In this document: positions 1 to 9,176 of the stretch, piece by piece
How positions within the stretch are numbered: position 1 is the first letter of the stretch
Layout of the letters: each line of letters begins with the position of its first letter
Origin: Pseudomonadota bacterium
GTDB taxonomy: Bacteria; Pseudomonadota; Gammaproteobacteria; Burkholderiales; Burkholderiaceae_B
Assembly (NCBI GenBank): GCA_023440825.1
Contig: JAEXRL010000008.1
Location: forward strand, 1-57,061
Length of the DNA: 57,061 nt
Direction: 5' to 3'
Notes under the pieces: generated by a model
Database searches by the model: none
What the model was told of the DNA's origin: nothing
What the model saw: the letters and a program-made list of their open reading frames with translations, nothing else
Position numbers and translations under genes: made by a program

Positions 1-486
1 CATACAACGCGTGATCTCGCCGAGCTCGTCGCCGGTGTCGTCCGCACGCGCGAAAAGGGTCAACATCCGGCAACCAGGACCTTCCAGGCTATACGGATTT
101 ACCTCAATCGTGAGCTCGAAGAGCTCGCGCTTGCGCTCCCGGCTGTATTAAGGCATTTAAAAGTCGGAGGTAGATTGGCAGTGATTGCTTTCCATTCACT
201 CGAGGACAGAATGGTAAAACAATTTGTGGCGGCAGCTGCACGGCCAGGCCAGGAGCAGGCACGCCTGCCAATCATGGAAAAAGATATGCCTCAGCCCTGG
301 CTTGATAGCTTGGGTCGAATTTTGCCCAATGCGCAAGAAATTAAAGATAATCCGCGTGCTCGTTCAGCAGTGTTGCGAGTGGCTCAGCGTACGGCTGAAC
401 CACTTAACGAGGCGTGGATGCAGCAGTGGTCTGAAAAGCTGGTGCAAATGGTGGGACTGCGCTCTGAAACGAGGGGGCGCTCATGA
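1..486 (+). CDS. rsmH: 16S rRNA m4C1402 methyltransferase RsmH, C-terminal part (5' end outside window)
   Basis: The frame is open from base 1 and encodes about 161 C-terminal residues, so the gene starts upstream of the window. RsmH (MraW) N4-methylates C1402 of 16S rRNA using S-adenosylmethionine. The visible part contains the family signatures TRTFQAIRIYLNREL and GGRLAVIAFHSLEDRMVK (about residues 41 to 75 of the visible part). It is normally the first or second gene of the dcw cluster, which fits the next genes. The stop codon overlaps the ftsL start as ATGA at 483-486. A TTG at 175 could be mistaken for a start but lies inside the conserved domain. mraZ, the usual upstream neighbour, would be outside the window. 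Confidence 0.96.
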   Translation, partial: HTTRDLAELVAGVVRTREKGQHPATRTFQAIRIYLNRELEELALALPAVLRHLKVGGRLAVIAFHSLEDRMVKQFVAAAARPGQEQARLPIMEKDMPQPWLDSLGRILPNAQEIKDNPRARSAVLRVAQRTAEPLNEAWMQQWSEKLVQMVGLRSETRGRS

Positions 487-785
487 TACGTCTGATCGTG
501 GCACTCGCGCTTATCTTGTTGTTGTCAGCGATCTCGCTGGTCACAGCACGCTATCAGTCGCGTGAACTGTTTGTGCAAACAGACAGGCTACGGGCTCAGG
601 CACGAGAACTCGATACAGACTGGCGTCGTTTGCAGCTTGAGCGCGCAGAATTAACCCGTAATGCACGTATCGATGATATAGGTCGTAACGAACTGCATTT
701 GGTGCATGGCAAGTTAGATAAAACCTTGTTTTTACAAGGTGGGCGCCTTAGCTCGGTGGAGCTGGGTCAGGAGGCGCAGCCATGA
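483..785 (+). CDS. ftsL: Cell division protein FtsL
   Basis: This 100-residue bitopic protein has a short cytoplasmic start, one membrane segment (about residues 3 to 21) and a periplasmic heptad-rich region (about 25 to 75) typical of FtsL. FtsL forms the FtsQ-FtsL-FtsB complex that recruits and activates the septal synthase FtsW-FtsI. Sequence identity within the family is low, so the call rests on size, topology and its place between rsmH and ftsI. It overlaps rsmH and ftsI by ATGA at both ends, which suggests translational coupling. No separate promoter is apparent. Confidence 0.93.
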   Translation: MIRLIVALALILLLSAISLVTARYQSRELFVQTDRLRAQARELDTDWRRLQLERAELTRNARIDDIGRNELHLVHGKLDKTLFLQGGRLSSVELGQEAQP

Positions 786-2518
786 AGCGCTATGGTTACC
801 ACGACAATCCTATCCTGAGTACACAAATGCCTTTTTGGCGTGCTCGCTTGGTGCTGGTATTGCTTATGTTGGGCTTTGTAGCCCTCATTGGCAAGGCTTT
901 GTATCTCCAAGGGATATCAACCGAGTTCTTGCAGCAGCAAGGCGAGCGTCGTTACGAGCGCACAGTGGTGCTGCCGCCTGTGCGCGGTAAGGTGTTTGAT
1001 CGTACTGGGTCGGTGGTGCTGGCATCCAGTGTGCCGGTGCGCGCGATTTGGGCTATACCCGAGGACGCCCGTAATGCCAAGCCAGATCAAATTGCGGCCT
1101 TGGCCAAGTTGCTGGGCATGAATGCGGCGGATATCAGTCGGCGTCTGGGGGTAGAGGACAGACATTTTGTTTACATAAAGCGTCAGGTGGATCTGGCGCT
1201 GGCGGCTGAAATCGCCGCATTAAAAATTCCCGGAATTCATCAGCAAGAAGAAATGCGCCGCTTTTACCCTGAGGGTGAGGTCATGGCTCATGTGCTGGGT
1301 TTTACTAATATTGAAGATAAAGGCATAGAAGGGATAGAGCTTGCCTTTAATGAAGAGTTGTCAGGTACTCCAGGCTCCCGACGCGTGATTCGTGATCGGC
1401 TGGGCAGAGTGGTGGAAGACGTACGCGATGCTATCCCACCTGCTCATGGTAAAGACTTGCGCCTGTCCATTGATGCGGGCTTGCAGTTTGATACCTATGC
1501 CGCACTGAAAAAAGGCATGGAGGATGCACAGGCACGTGCCGCCGCTGCTATTGTGCTGGACGTGAAAACGGGTGAAGTGCTGGCCTTGGTGAACTTGCCT
1601 ACCTATAACCCCAATGATAGAGACGATAGAAAAGGGACGGCGCTGCGTAACCGTGCCTTGACCGACACCTTTGAGCCAGGGTCGATCATGAAACCGTTTA
1701 CTGTGGGTTTGGCGCTAGATATACAGCGTATATCGCCAAGCACTAAATTTGACACAGGTAATGGTCAGTATCGGTATCAGGGCAACACGATCTCTGATGT
1801 AAGTCGTAATGGGGTGCTAGACCCTGCAGGTATACTGCGGCGCTCCAGCAATATTGGCATGACAATGATTTCCGAGCGTTTAACCTCTCAGGAAATGTGG
1901 ACTAAATTTAATGAATTGGGTTTTGGCCGTTTGCCTCAAACGGACTTCCCTGGGGTGGCCAGTGGTCGCCTGCGCCCTTGGGATCGCTGGCGTCCCATCG
2001 AACGGGCCACCATGGCATATGGCTACGGCCTGTCCGTTTCCTTGTTGCAAATGGCTCATGCTTATACGGCATTTGCGCGTGATGGTGACATGGTGTCTTT
2101 GACCTTGCTGAAGCGCGAGGGGAGGGCTTCCAGTATTCCGGTGTTTAAACCAGAGGTGGCCAGGCTGATACGCTCCATGCTGGAAGCGGCGGCGGGCCCG
2201 GATGGCGCCAAGCTTGCTCAGGTTCAAGGTTATCGCGTGGCCGGTAAAAGTGGCACCGCCAGAAAAATTGTCGATGGCCGTTATAGCAAATCACTGTATC
2301 GAGGCTCTTTCGTGGGGTTTGCGCCAGTCTCTGATCCGCGAATTGTAGTGGCCGTAAGTTTGGATGAGCCTCAGGGCAAACGCTATTATGGTGGTGCGAT
2401 TGCAGCACCCGTTTTTTCAGAAATTGTGGCTAGAAGTCTGCGGCGCCTGGGTGTGCAACCGGACGTGCCCGTTGAGTCGCTGGTGGCTATAGGCCCCGGT
2501 GGGGAGGAAGTACGATGA
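782..2518 (+). CDS. ftsI: Septal peptidoglycan transpeptidase FtsI (PBP3)
   Basis: FtsI is the class B penicillin-binding protein that cross-links peptidoglycan at the division septum. The 578-residue product has one N-terminal membrane anchor (about residues 20 to 42), a non-catalytic dimerisation domain starting near PPVRGKVFDRTG, and a C-terminal transpeptidase domain. All three active-site motifs are present: SxxK as S301-I-M-K304, SxN as S355-S-N357, and KTG-type K489-S-G-T492. Length matches the family (E. coli 588). It is coupled to ftsL and murE-murF through ATGA overlaps and works with FtsW encoded downstream. Confidence 0.98.
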   Translation: MKRYGYHDNPILSTQMPFWRARLVLVLLMLGFVALIGKALYLQGISTEFLQQQGERRYERTVVLPPVRGKVFDRTGSVVLASSVPVRAIWAIPEDARNAKPDQIAALAKLLGMNAADISRRLGVEDRHFVYIKRQVDLALAAEIAALKIPGIHQQEEMRRFYPEGEVMAHVLGFTNIEDKGIEGIELAFNEELSGTPGSRRVIRDRLGRVVEDVRDAIPPAHGKDLRLSIDAGLQFDTYAALKKGMEDAQARAAAAIVLDVKTGEVLALVNLPTYNPNDRDDRKGTALRNRALTDTFEPGSIMKPFTVGLALDIQRISPSTKFDTGNGQYRYQGNTISDVSRNGVLDPAGILRRSSNIGMTMISERLTSQEMWTKFNELGFGRLPQTDFPGVASGRLRPWDRWRPIERATMAYGYGLSVSLLQMAHAYTAFARDGDMVSLTLLKREGRASSIPVFKPEVARLIRSMLEAAAGPDGAKLAQVQGYRVAGKSGTARKIVDGRYSKSLYRGSFVGFAPVSDPRIVVAVSLDEPQGKRYYGGAIAAPVFSEIVARSLRRLGVQPDVPVESLVAIGPGGEEVR

Positions 2519-5298
2519 ATACCCCCGCAATCGTGAAATGGTTGGCTGAGCATGCCGCTCCTACTGCGCATTTGTGTTTGGATTCCCGTCAGATACAGGC
2601 GGGCGATGTGTTTTTTGCTTGCCCTGGACTGGTGGGTGATGGTCGCGACTATGAGCAGCAGGCCGTTACACTTGGGGCGTGTGCCATAGTACGTGAGCCC
2701 TCAGATCAGTCTACAGATCTTGGCGTGCCGGTATTGGAACTGGCAGGGCTGAGTACGCAATTGGGGGCCATCGCTCATGAGTGGTATGGCCGCCCGTCTG
2801 AGGCGATGACAGTTGTTGCTGTCACGGGTACAAACGGAAAAACATCCAGTGTGCAGTGGATCGCTTCTGCGATTACTAACTCAGAGGTGCCTTGTGGCAC
2901 GATTGGCACCTTGGGTGTAACGCTGCCCGATGGTAGTAATTTGGGGGGTGTCTTAACCACGCCTGACGTGCTTACGATGCATCGGAGCCTGGCGGCTATT
3001 CGTGATGCGGGCGCTTCTGTGGTGGCACTTGAGGCGTCCTCCATCGGCCTAGAACAGGGACGACTGGATGGCGTCATGATAGACATCGCCGGTTTTACGA
3101 ATTTAACCCACGACCATCTGGACTATCACGGCTCGATGCAGGCGTATCAGGCTGCAAAGCAAATTTTATTTAGCTGGCCCGGCTTACGTAGCGCGGTCAT
3201 TAATGCAGATGACACCATGGGGCGAGAGCTGTTGGCCGTACCCTTAGCAGCGCGCAAAGTGTCATTTTCCATGACTCAGGCTGGTGTGGATCTGCTTGCA
3301 GACGATATTCATACCGGGGCAGATGGGCAGGTATTTAATTTAGTCACCGCTCATGGCACTGCGCAGATTGTGACAAGGCTGCTGGGTGAGCATAATGTGG
3401 CGAACCTGTTGCTAGTGGCGGGCGTTTTGCAAGAAATTGGCTGGCCAGTCCCTAAAGTGGCGCGCATCATGGCCACGCTGGTTTCGGTACCGGGACGATT
3501 ACAAATTGTGGACCCAGTGAGCGGCTTGGGTCGTCATACGTCTATACCACTTGTGGTGGTTGATTATGCTCATACAACGGATGCTCTGGAGCGTGCCTTG
3601 GAGGCATTGCGGGAAGTGGCAAACGTACGTGGTGGGCGTTTATTGTGCGTATTCGGTTGCGGTGGTAATCGTGATACTGCTAAGCGCCCTTTAATGGGCG
3701 AGGCGGCAGCACGTTTGGCGGATGAGGTGGTGTTAACCACGGATAACCCACGCAATGAGGATCCACATCAGATTATTGCCGACATCCTTGCAGGTATGCC
3801 TGCCCAGCCTCGGGTGGAGCCTGATAGAGCGCAAGCGATCCTGTCTTCAATCTGGGGGGCGGAACCTGGTGATATCGTTTTGTTGGCAGGTAAAGGCCAC
3901 GAAACCTACCAAGAGGTAGGTGCAGAACGTAGACCTTTTGATGATCGAGAGTGGGCGCGAGCTGCCTTGAGCTGGTTGCGTGGTCCTAATTTGTCTACCG
4001 ATTCGCGTACCTTGTCTACTGGCGATGTGTTTTTGGCACTGCAAGGCGATCACTTTGATGGTCATCGATACCTGGAGCAGGTGCAAAAGGCAGGTGCCAG
4101 CGCGGCTATCGTGGCTCAGCGTCAAAATGAGGTGAAACTGCCCCAAATCGTGCTGGGCGATACGCGTCAGGCCTTGCATCAATTGGCTTATGCTTGGCGC
4201 GAACGTTTCACCTTACCGCTGATTGCCGTGACGGGCAGCAATGGCAAAACGACCACTAAGGAAATGGTGGCCTCAATTTTGCGAGCATGGTTAGGTGAGG
4301 AACAGGTCTTAGCAACACTGGGCAATCTGAATAACGATCTGGGCGTTCCCTTATCTATTTTGCGCTTACGCTCTGTGCATCAGGCAGCGGTGCTTGAGTT
4401 GGGGATGAATCATCCAGGTGAAATTTCGGTATTGGCTGCTATGGCGCAGCCTACTATTGCTTTAGTCAATAATGCCCAGCGTGAGCATCAGGAGTTCATG
4501 CATACTGTTGCGGCGGTTGCGCAGGAAAATGGCAGTGTCCTGTCTTATTTACCTCAGGAGGGCGTGGCCGTATTTCCGGGTGATGAAGAGTACACGGAAC
4601 TGTGGAGCAGTTTGTCGGCCGGCCGCAAGCAAGTGCGTTTTGGTTTTGATCGCCATCATGAGGTTTACGCCGATGATATTTTCGCTGAGCCCGCACACAC
4701 CCGATTTACCTTGCATCTGGGCAATGATGAAGGCACGGTGACGCTGGCAACGCCAGGTGTACATAATTTACGTAATGCACTCGCAGCGGCTGCGTGCGCC
4801 CAAGCGGCTGGTGCACCATTAAGCGCCATTGTGACGGGCTTGGAAGCGTTTCGCCCTGTTAGCGGGCGCATGCAAGCGAAAAGCTTAACTAGCGGTTTTC
4901 AGCTCATTGACGACACGTACAATGCGAATCCTGATTCTGTGCGTGCAGCCATTGACGTATTGGCACAGTTAAGCGGCCGTAAGGTGTTGGTGCTGGGAAA
5001 TATGGCTGAAATCGGCGATAGCTGCACCGAAGCACATGCGGAGGTTGGCACATACGCTAAAGAGCGGGGGGTGGATGAGCTGCTCACCCTGGGTAATGAT
5101 GCGCGCCATGCCGCCCAGGCTTTCGGAGCCCGAGCGCATCAGTTTGAAGCATTTGAAGATATGGTGGCCTATTTGCAGGCCTTGGAACCCTCACATATTT
5201 TGATCAAGGGTTCGCGCAGTGCTCGTATGGAGCGAGTGGTAAGTGCTCTTGAAGACGGTTTAATCACTGATCTGGAAGGAACTCGCCATGCTACTTGA
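2515..5298 (+). CDS. murEF: MurE-MurF fusion: UDP-MurNAc-tripeptide synthetase and D-Ala-D-Ala adding ligase
   Basis: One uninterrupted 927-residue frame carries two Mur ligases. Residues 1 to about 487 are MurE, with ATP-binding VTGTNGKT (103-110) and the DNPRNEDP motif (410-417) that in this family marks addition of meso-diaminopimelate to UDP-MurNAc-L-Ala-D-Glu. Residues from about 490 are MurF, with an N-terminal domain entering at STDSRTL (494-500) and ATP-binding VTGSNGKT (572-579). MurF adds D-Ala-D-Ala. The MurF half lacks roughly the first 20 to 25 residues of free-standing MurF, so the linker is very short. No stop, frameshift or internal start with a good ribosome site is evident at the junction. 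Such a fusion has been reported in Bordetella. It overlaps ftsI by ATGA and mraY by 11 bases. Confidence 0.97.
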   Translation: MNTPAIVKWLAEHAAPTAHLCLDSRQIQAGDVFFACPGLVGDGRDYEQQAVTLGACAIVREPSDQSTDLGVPVLELAGLSTQLGAIAHEWYGRPSEAMTVVAVTGTNGKTSSVQWIASAITNSEVPCGTIGTLGVTLPDGSNLGGVLTTPDVLTMHRSLAAIRDAGASVVALEASSIGLEQGRLDGVMIDIAGFTNLTHDHLDYHGSMQAYQAAKQILFSWPGLRSAVINADDTMGRELLAVPLAARKVSFSMTQAGVDLLADDIHTGADGQVFNLVTAHGTAQIVTRLLGEHNVANLLLVAGVLQEIGWPVPKVARIMATLVSVPGRLQIVDPVSGLGRHTSIPLVVVDYAHTTDALERALEALREVANVRGGRLLCVFGCGGNRDTAKRPLMGEAAARLADEVVLTTDNPRNEDPHQIIADILAGMPAQPRVEPDRAQAILSSIWGAEPGDIVLLAGKGHETYQEVGAERRPFDDREWARAALSWLRGPNLSTDSRTLSTGDVFLALQGDHFDGHRYLEQVQKAGASAAIVAQRQNEVKLPQIVLGDTRQALHQLAYAWRERFTLPLIAVTGSNGKTTTKEMVASILRAWLGEEQVLATLGNLNNDLGVPLSILRLRSVHQAAVLELGMNHPGEISVLAAMAQPTIALVNNAQREHQEFMHTVAAVAQENGSVLSYLPQEGVAVFPGDEEYTELWSSLSAGRKQVRFGFDRHHEVYADDIFAEPAHTRFTLHLGNDEGTVTLATPGVHNLRNALAAAACAQAAGAPLSAIVTGLEAFRPVSGRMQAKSLTSGFQLIDDTYNANPDSVRAAIDVLAQLSGRKVLVLGNMAEIGDSCTEAHAEVGTYAKERGVDELLTLGNDARHAAQAFGARAHQFEAFEDMVAYLQALEPSHILIKGSRSARMERVVSALEDGLITDLEGTRHAT

Positions 5299-6460
5299 AT
5301 TAGCACGCTGGCTCTCTGACTCGCACATACGCGCTTTTGGCGTATTTGAATACATTACCCTGCGTGCTATTTTGGCATGTGCTACGGCTATGGGTATGGG
5401 ACTGTTTTGTGGGCCTTGGGTAATTCGCAAGCTGACCGAACTGAAAATAGGTCAAGCAGTGCGCACCTACGGCCCAAGCACCCATTTGCAAAAAAATGGC
5501 ACTCCCACCATGGGGGGAGTGCTTATTTTAATATCGATCGCGTTTAGCACCTTGCTGTGGGCAGACTGGACGAACCGTTTCGTTTGGGTGGTGCTGTTGG
5601 TGACGTTTGGCTTTGGTTGGATAGGCTGGGCGGATGACTATAAAAAAGTCGTACATCGCGATCCCGAGGGCATGTCCTCACGTCAAAAGTTTTTCTGGCA
5701 AACCATTATTGGTGCTGTTGCCGCCGTGTACTTAAGCTTTGCGGTCTCGGCGCCGGCCAATGCGGACCTTTGGCCTTTATTTAAAGAGTGGATGCTAAGT
5801 GGCTTCACCATGCCGTTGCCCACTCGTGCGGATTTGATTGTGCCGTTCTTTAAGTCCGTCAGTTATCCACTGGGTGTTTTTGGCTTTGTCTGTTTGACTT
5901 GGGCAGTCATCGTGGGCTCCAGTAATGCGGTCAATTTAACGGATGGTTTAGATGGTTTAGCGATCATGCCTACCGTTATGGTGGGTAGTGCGCTTGGGAT
6001 TTTTGCCTATGTGGTAGGGCGTGTGGATTATTCCAAGTACCTGCTCTTTCCTTATATTCCGGGCGCTTCCGAGCTGATGATTATATGTGCGGCCATCGTA
6101 GGTGCCGGATTGGCGTTCCTCTGGTTTAACGCTTATCCCGCTCAGGTATTTATGGGCGACGTGGGTGCTTTAGCCCTGGGGGGAGCGTTGGGTACCATCG
6201 CGGTTATCGTGCGCCAGGAAATTGTGCTTTTTATTATGGGCGGCGTGTTTGTGGTGGAAACCTTATCGGTCATGCTGCAGGTGGGATGGTTTAAATACAC
6301 CAAAAAACGTTACGGTGAAGGACGGCGCATTTTCAGAATGGCGCCTTTGCATCACCACTTTGAAGTGACAGGCTGGAAGGAAACCCAGGTAGTAGTGCGT
6401 TTTTGGATTATTACCATGATGTTGGTCATGATTGGCTTATCGACATTAAAACTACGATGA
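5288..6460 (+). CDS. mraY: Phospho-MurNAc-pentapeptide translocase MraY
   Basis: MraY transfers phospho-MurNAc-pentapeptide from UDP to undecaprenyl phosphate and so makes lipid I in the inner membrane. The 390-residue polytopic protein has about ten membrane segments. The catalytic and binding motifs are clear: ADDYKK in the first large cytoplasmic loop, NLTDGLDGLA, FMGDVGALALGG and the histidine motif PLHHHFE. It is about 30 residues longer than E. coli MraY (360) because of an extended loop near residues 155 to 185, as in other Burkholderiales. The start overlaps the end of murE-murF by 11 bases and the stop overlaps the murD start (ATGA). Confidence 0.98.
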   Translation: MLLELARWLSDSHIRAFGVFEYITLRAILACATAMGMGLFCGPWVIRKLTELKIGQAVRTYGPSTHLQKNGTPTMGGVLILISIAFSTLLWADWTNRFVWVVLLVTFGFGWIGWADDYKKVVHRDPEGMSSRQKFFWQTIIGAVAAVYLSFAVSAPANADLWPLFKEWMLSGFTMPLPTRADLIVPFFKSVSYPLGVFGFVCLTWAVIVGSSNAVNLTDGLDGLAIMPTVMVGSALGIFAYVVGRVDYSKYLLFPYIPGASELMIICAAIVGAGLAFLWFNAYPAQVFMGDVGALALGGALGTIAVIVRQEIVLFIMGGVFVVETLSVMLQVGWFKYTKKRYGEGRRIFRMAPLHHHFEVTGWKETQVVVRFWIITMMLVMIGLSTLKLR

Positions 6461-7986
6461 AAGCATTGCACTTTCCCTCGCTCCGTACAGACGGCCTGAT
6501 CGGAATTCTCGGTCTAGGAGAAACGGGCTTGTCCGCTGCACAGTGGTGCTTGGACGGGGGTGCACGCGTACGTTTGCTGGATACGCGTGAGCAGATGGAT
6601 ATCCGGTCACAGCTAGAGGGTGATCTGAGCCAGGTGGAAATCGTACTGGGTGACTTAGCGTTGCGTGCAGAGGCATTACAAGATATCCGGATGCTGGTAA
6701 TTAGCCCGGGTTTGTCACCCTTGCAAACAGAAATTGCACAGTTTTTGCAGTGGGCTCAAGAGCAAGGCATAGAGCTGGTTAACGAAATAGAACTGTTTGC
6801 CCGAGCCTTGGAAGATCTACGTGCCCAAGGTCACGAAGCGCGTGTGCTGGCTGTGACTGGTACCAATGGTAAAACCACGGTGGTCAGTTTGTTGGCGCAC
6901 GTGTTGCGGGCAGCGGGCTTGACGGTATGTGCGGCAGGCAATATTAGTCCGGCAGCGCTGACGGCATTGCGTGATTGTCTGCGTGCAGGGCAGTTGCCCC
7001 AGGTTTGGCTGATCGAACTGTCTAGCTTCCAACTCGTGTATACGAACAGCTTGCGCTGTGATGCGGCGACAGTATTGAATATCTCTCAGGATCATCTGGA
7101 TTGGCATGGTTCTATGTCTGCCTACGTGCAGGCGAAAGCCAAACTGTTTGAGTTAAGTCGTGTGCAGGTATTTAACCGTGATGACACTCAGGTTGTAGGC
7201 ATGCTAGCCAATCCCAACGCCCTGAGTACGCGAGGCTTTAGCGCACATGCCCCAGAGCGTGCTGGTGATTTGGGTTTAGTACTGGAGGCTGGTCTGTGGT
7301 GGCTGTCGGCCATGGATAAGGTCGAGCCTGAGCTACCGAGCTCATCGCGCAAAGCGCCAAGTAGCGTTGTTGCCTCGGAGGCGCAGCGGGTATCTGGACC
7401 AGTGAATAAATTAATGCCAGCGGAAGCCTTGCAAATTAAAGGCAGACATAACGCCTTGAATGCTCTGGCGGTATTGGCTCTGGCGCGTGAATTAGGGCTG
7501 GGCTGGTCGGAGCTATTACATGCCTTGCGCAGTTATACAGGTGAGCCCCACCGTTTACAGCTTGTGCGAGTAATGCAGGGTGTCAGTTATTTTGACGATA
7601 GCAAAGGTACTAATGTGGGGGCGACGGTAGCGGCGCTAAATGGGCTAGAGCAGCCTCTGATTTTGATCGCAGGTGGATTGGCTAAAGGGCAGGATTTCTC
7701 GCCGCTAGCGCAACTGATGAGTCCTAAAGTCAAAGCGGTATTGTTGATGGGGCAGGATGCCGCTTTACTAGCGGACGCCTTGGCCAACACCGGGGTGCCC
7801 TTATTGCTACAAAGTACGTTAGAGCAGGCAGTAGCCACGGCGGTAGAGATGGCTGTTCAGGGCGATGCGGTGGTCTTATCACCTGCTTGCGCCAGTATGG
7901 ACATGTTCCGTAATTATCAGCATCGCGGCGAGTGCTTTGTGTCTGCTTTGACAGATATTGCCTTAGACAAAGGAGAAGCCGCATGA
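6457..7986 (+). CDS. murD: UDP-N-acetylmuramoyl-L-alanine--D-glutamate ligase MurD
   Basis: MurD adds D-glutamate to UDP-MurNAc-L-Ala in the cytoplasm. I chose ATG 6457 because it forms an ATGA overlap with the mraY stop and gives the expected N-terminus leading into the LGLGETGLSAAQWC nucleotide-fold motif. An ATG at 6403 in the same frame lies inside mraY and is rejected. The product has 509 residues, with ATP-binding VTGTNGKT at 133-140 and the C-terminal ligase domain (YFDDSKGTN, then AGGLAKGQDF). It is about 70 residues longer than E. coli MurD. Part of the excess is a Ser/Ala/Pro-rich insertion at about residues 289 to 322, just before the conserved IKGRHNALN motif. Confidence 0.97.
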   Translation: MKALHFPSLRTDGLIGILGLGETGLSAAQWCLDGGARVRLLDTREQMDIRSQLEGDLSQVEIVLGDLALRAEALQDIRMLVISPGLSPLQTEIAQFLQWAQEQGIELVNEIELFARALEDLRAQGHEARVLAVTGTNGKTTVVSLLAHVLRAAGLTVCAAGNISPAALTALRDCLRAGQLPQVWLIELSSFQLVYTNSLRCDAATVLNISQDHLDWHGSMSAYVQAKAKLFELSRVQVFNRDDTQVVGMLANPNALSTRGFSAHAPERAGDLGLVLEAGLWWLSAMDKVEPELPSSSRKAPSSVVASEAQRVSGPVNKLMPAEALQIKGRHNALNALAVLALARELGLGWSELLHALRSYTGEPHRLQLVRVMQGVSYFDDSKGTNVGATVAALNGLEQPLILIAGGLAKGQDFSPLAQLMSPKVKAVLLMGQDAALLADALANTGVPLLLQSTLEQAVATAVEMAVQGDAVVLSPACASMDMFRNYQHRGECFVSALTDIALDKGEAA

Positions 7987-9176
7987 GCCTATTTGCTGAG
8001 CTGACAGCAGGCGTCAATGCGGTAAGGCCGACTCGTACCGCCTTGCCTACCTTTGACCGCTCCTTACTCTCTGTTGCCCTGTTGCTCAGCTTGTTTGGTT
8101 TGCTGATGGTGTATTCCGCGTCTATCGCTTTGGCAGACGGGCCCAGGTATGAAAGTTATGGTCGTTATTATTTTGTGTTACGTCACACCTTATTTATAGG
8201 TGTGGGCACTGTCGTGGCCGCTTTCGCGTTTGGCGTACCCTTGCGAGTTTGGCAAAAAATGGCCTTGCCCCTGTTTTTAGTCAGTGTGTTTTTGCTGATG
8301 GTGGTGTTGGTTCCCGGTATAGGTCGAGAGGTAAACGGTGCTCGCCGCTGGTTACCCCTGGGCTTGATTAATTTTCAGCCCTCGGAACTGATGAAAATCG
8401 CCATGGTGCTTTATGCCGCTGATTACACTGTGCGCAAGCAAGAGCATCTACAGAAATTTTGGCGCGGTTTTATGCCCATGGCGGTGGCTCTAGGTATGGT
8501 GGGTATCTTGCTGCTGCTGGAGCCGGACTTGGGTGCGTTCATGGTGATTGTAGTGATCGCAGTGGGCGTGCTGTTCGTGGGTGGCATCAACGGCAAGCTG
8601 TTTTCAGCCCTGCTAGGCTTTTTGCTGACGAGTTTTTTATTGCTAATCTGGCTTTCTCCTTGGCGCAGGGAGCGTTTGTTTGTGTATCTGGATCCTTGGA
8701 ATCCCGATAATGCCTACGGCAGCGCTTATCAGTTATCTCATTCTTTAATTGCTCTTGGGCGTGGCGAGTGGTTTGGTGTGGGTCTAGGCTCTAGCGTTGA
8801 GAAGCTGCATTACCTGCCAGAGGCACACACTGACTTTATCGTGGCTGTGATCGGAGAGGAACTGGGTTTTGCGGGTATTTGCGCGCTGGTATTGGCCTTC
8901 GGGTTCATTGTCTGGCGCAGTTTCAGCATAGCGCGTCAAGCCATCGCGATGGAGCGGCTGTTTAGCGGCATGGTGGCTCAAGGTGTCGCGATTTGGTTCG
9001 GTGTGCAGACGTTTATTAATATTGGTGTGTGTCTGGGCTTATTGCCCACCAAAGGTTTAACGCTGCCCTTAGTGAGTTATGGGGGCTCGGGCATTGTGAT
9101 GAATTTGCTTGCCTTAGCGATTCTGTTACGCGTGGACTATGAGAATCGCCAGATGATGAGGGGGAAACGTACATGA
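7983..9176 (+). CDS. ftsW: Septal peptidoglycan glycosyltransferase FtsW
   Basis: FtsW is a SEDS-family polymerase that extends septal glycan strands from lipid II together with FtsI. The ATG at 7983 overlaps the murD stop (ATGA) and follows AAAGGAGA with good spacing, so the in-frame ATG at 7932 inside murD is rejected. The 397-residue product has about ten membrane segments. SEDS signatures are visible: NFQPSELMKIAMVLYAADY, LLEPDLG, SYQLSHSLIALG-like AYQLSHSLIALGRG, EAHTDFIVAVIGEELG and, near the C-terminus, LPLVSYGGSGI. It lies between murD and murG, the canonical position. Confidence 0.98.
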   Translation: MSLFAELTAGVNAVRPTRTALPTFDRSLLSVALLLSLFGLLMVYSASIALADGPRYESYGRYYFVLRHTLFIGVGTVVAAFAFGVPLRVWQKMALPLFLVSVFLLMVVLVPGIGREVNGARRWLPLGLINFQPSELMKIAMVLYAADYTVRKQEHLQKFWRGFMPMAVALGMVGILLLLEPDLGAFMVIVVIAVGVLFVGGINGKLFSALLGFLLTSFLLLIWLSPWRRERLFVYLDPWNPDNAYGSAYQLSHSLIALGRGEWFGVGLGSSVEKLHYLPEAHTDFIVAVIGEELGFAGICALVLAFGFIVWRSFSIARQAIAMERLFSGMVAQGVAIWFGVQTFINIGVCLGLLPTKGLTLPLVSYGGSGIVMNLLALAILLRVDYENRQMMRGKRT

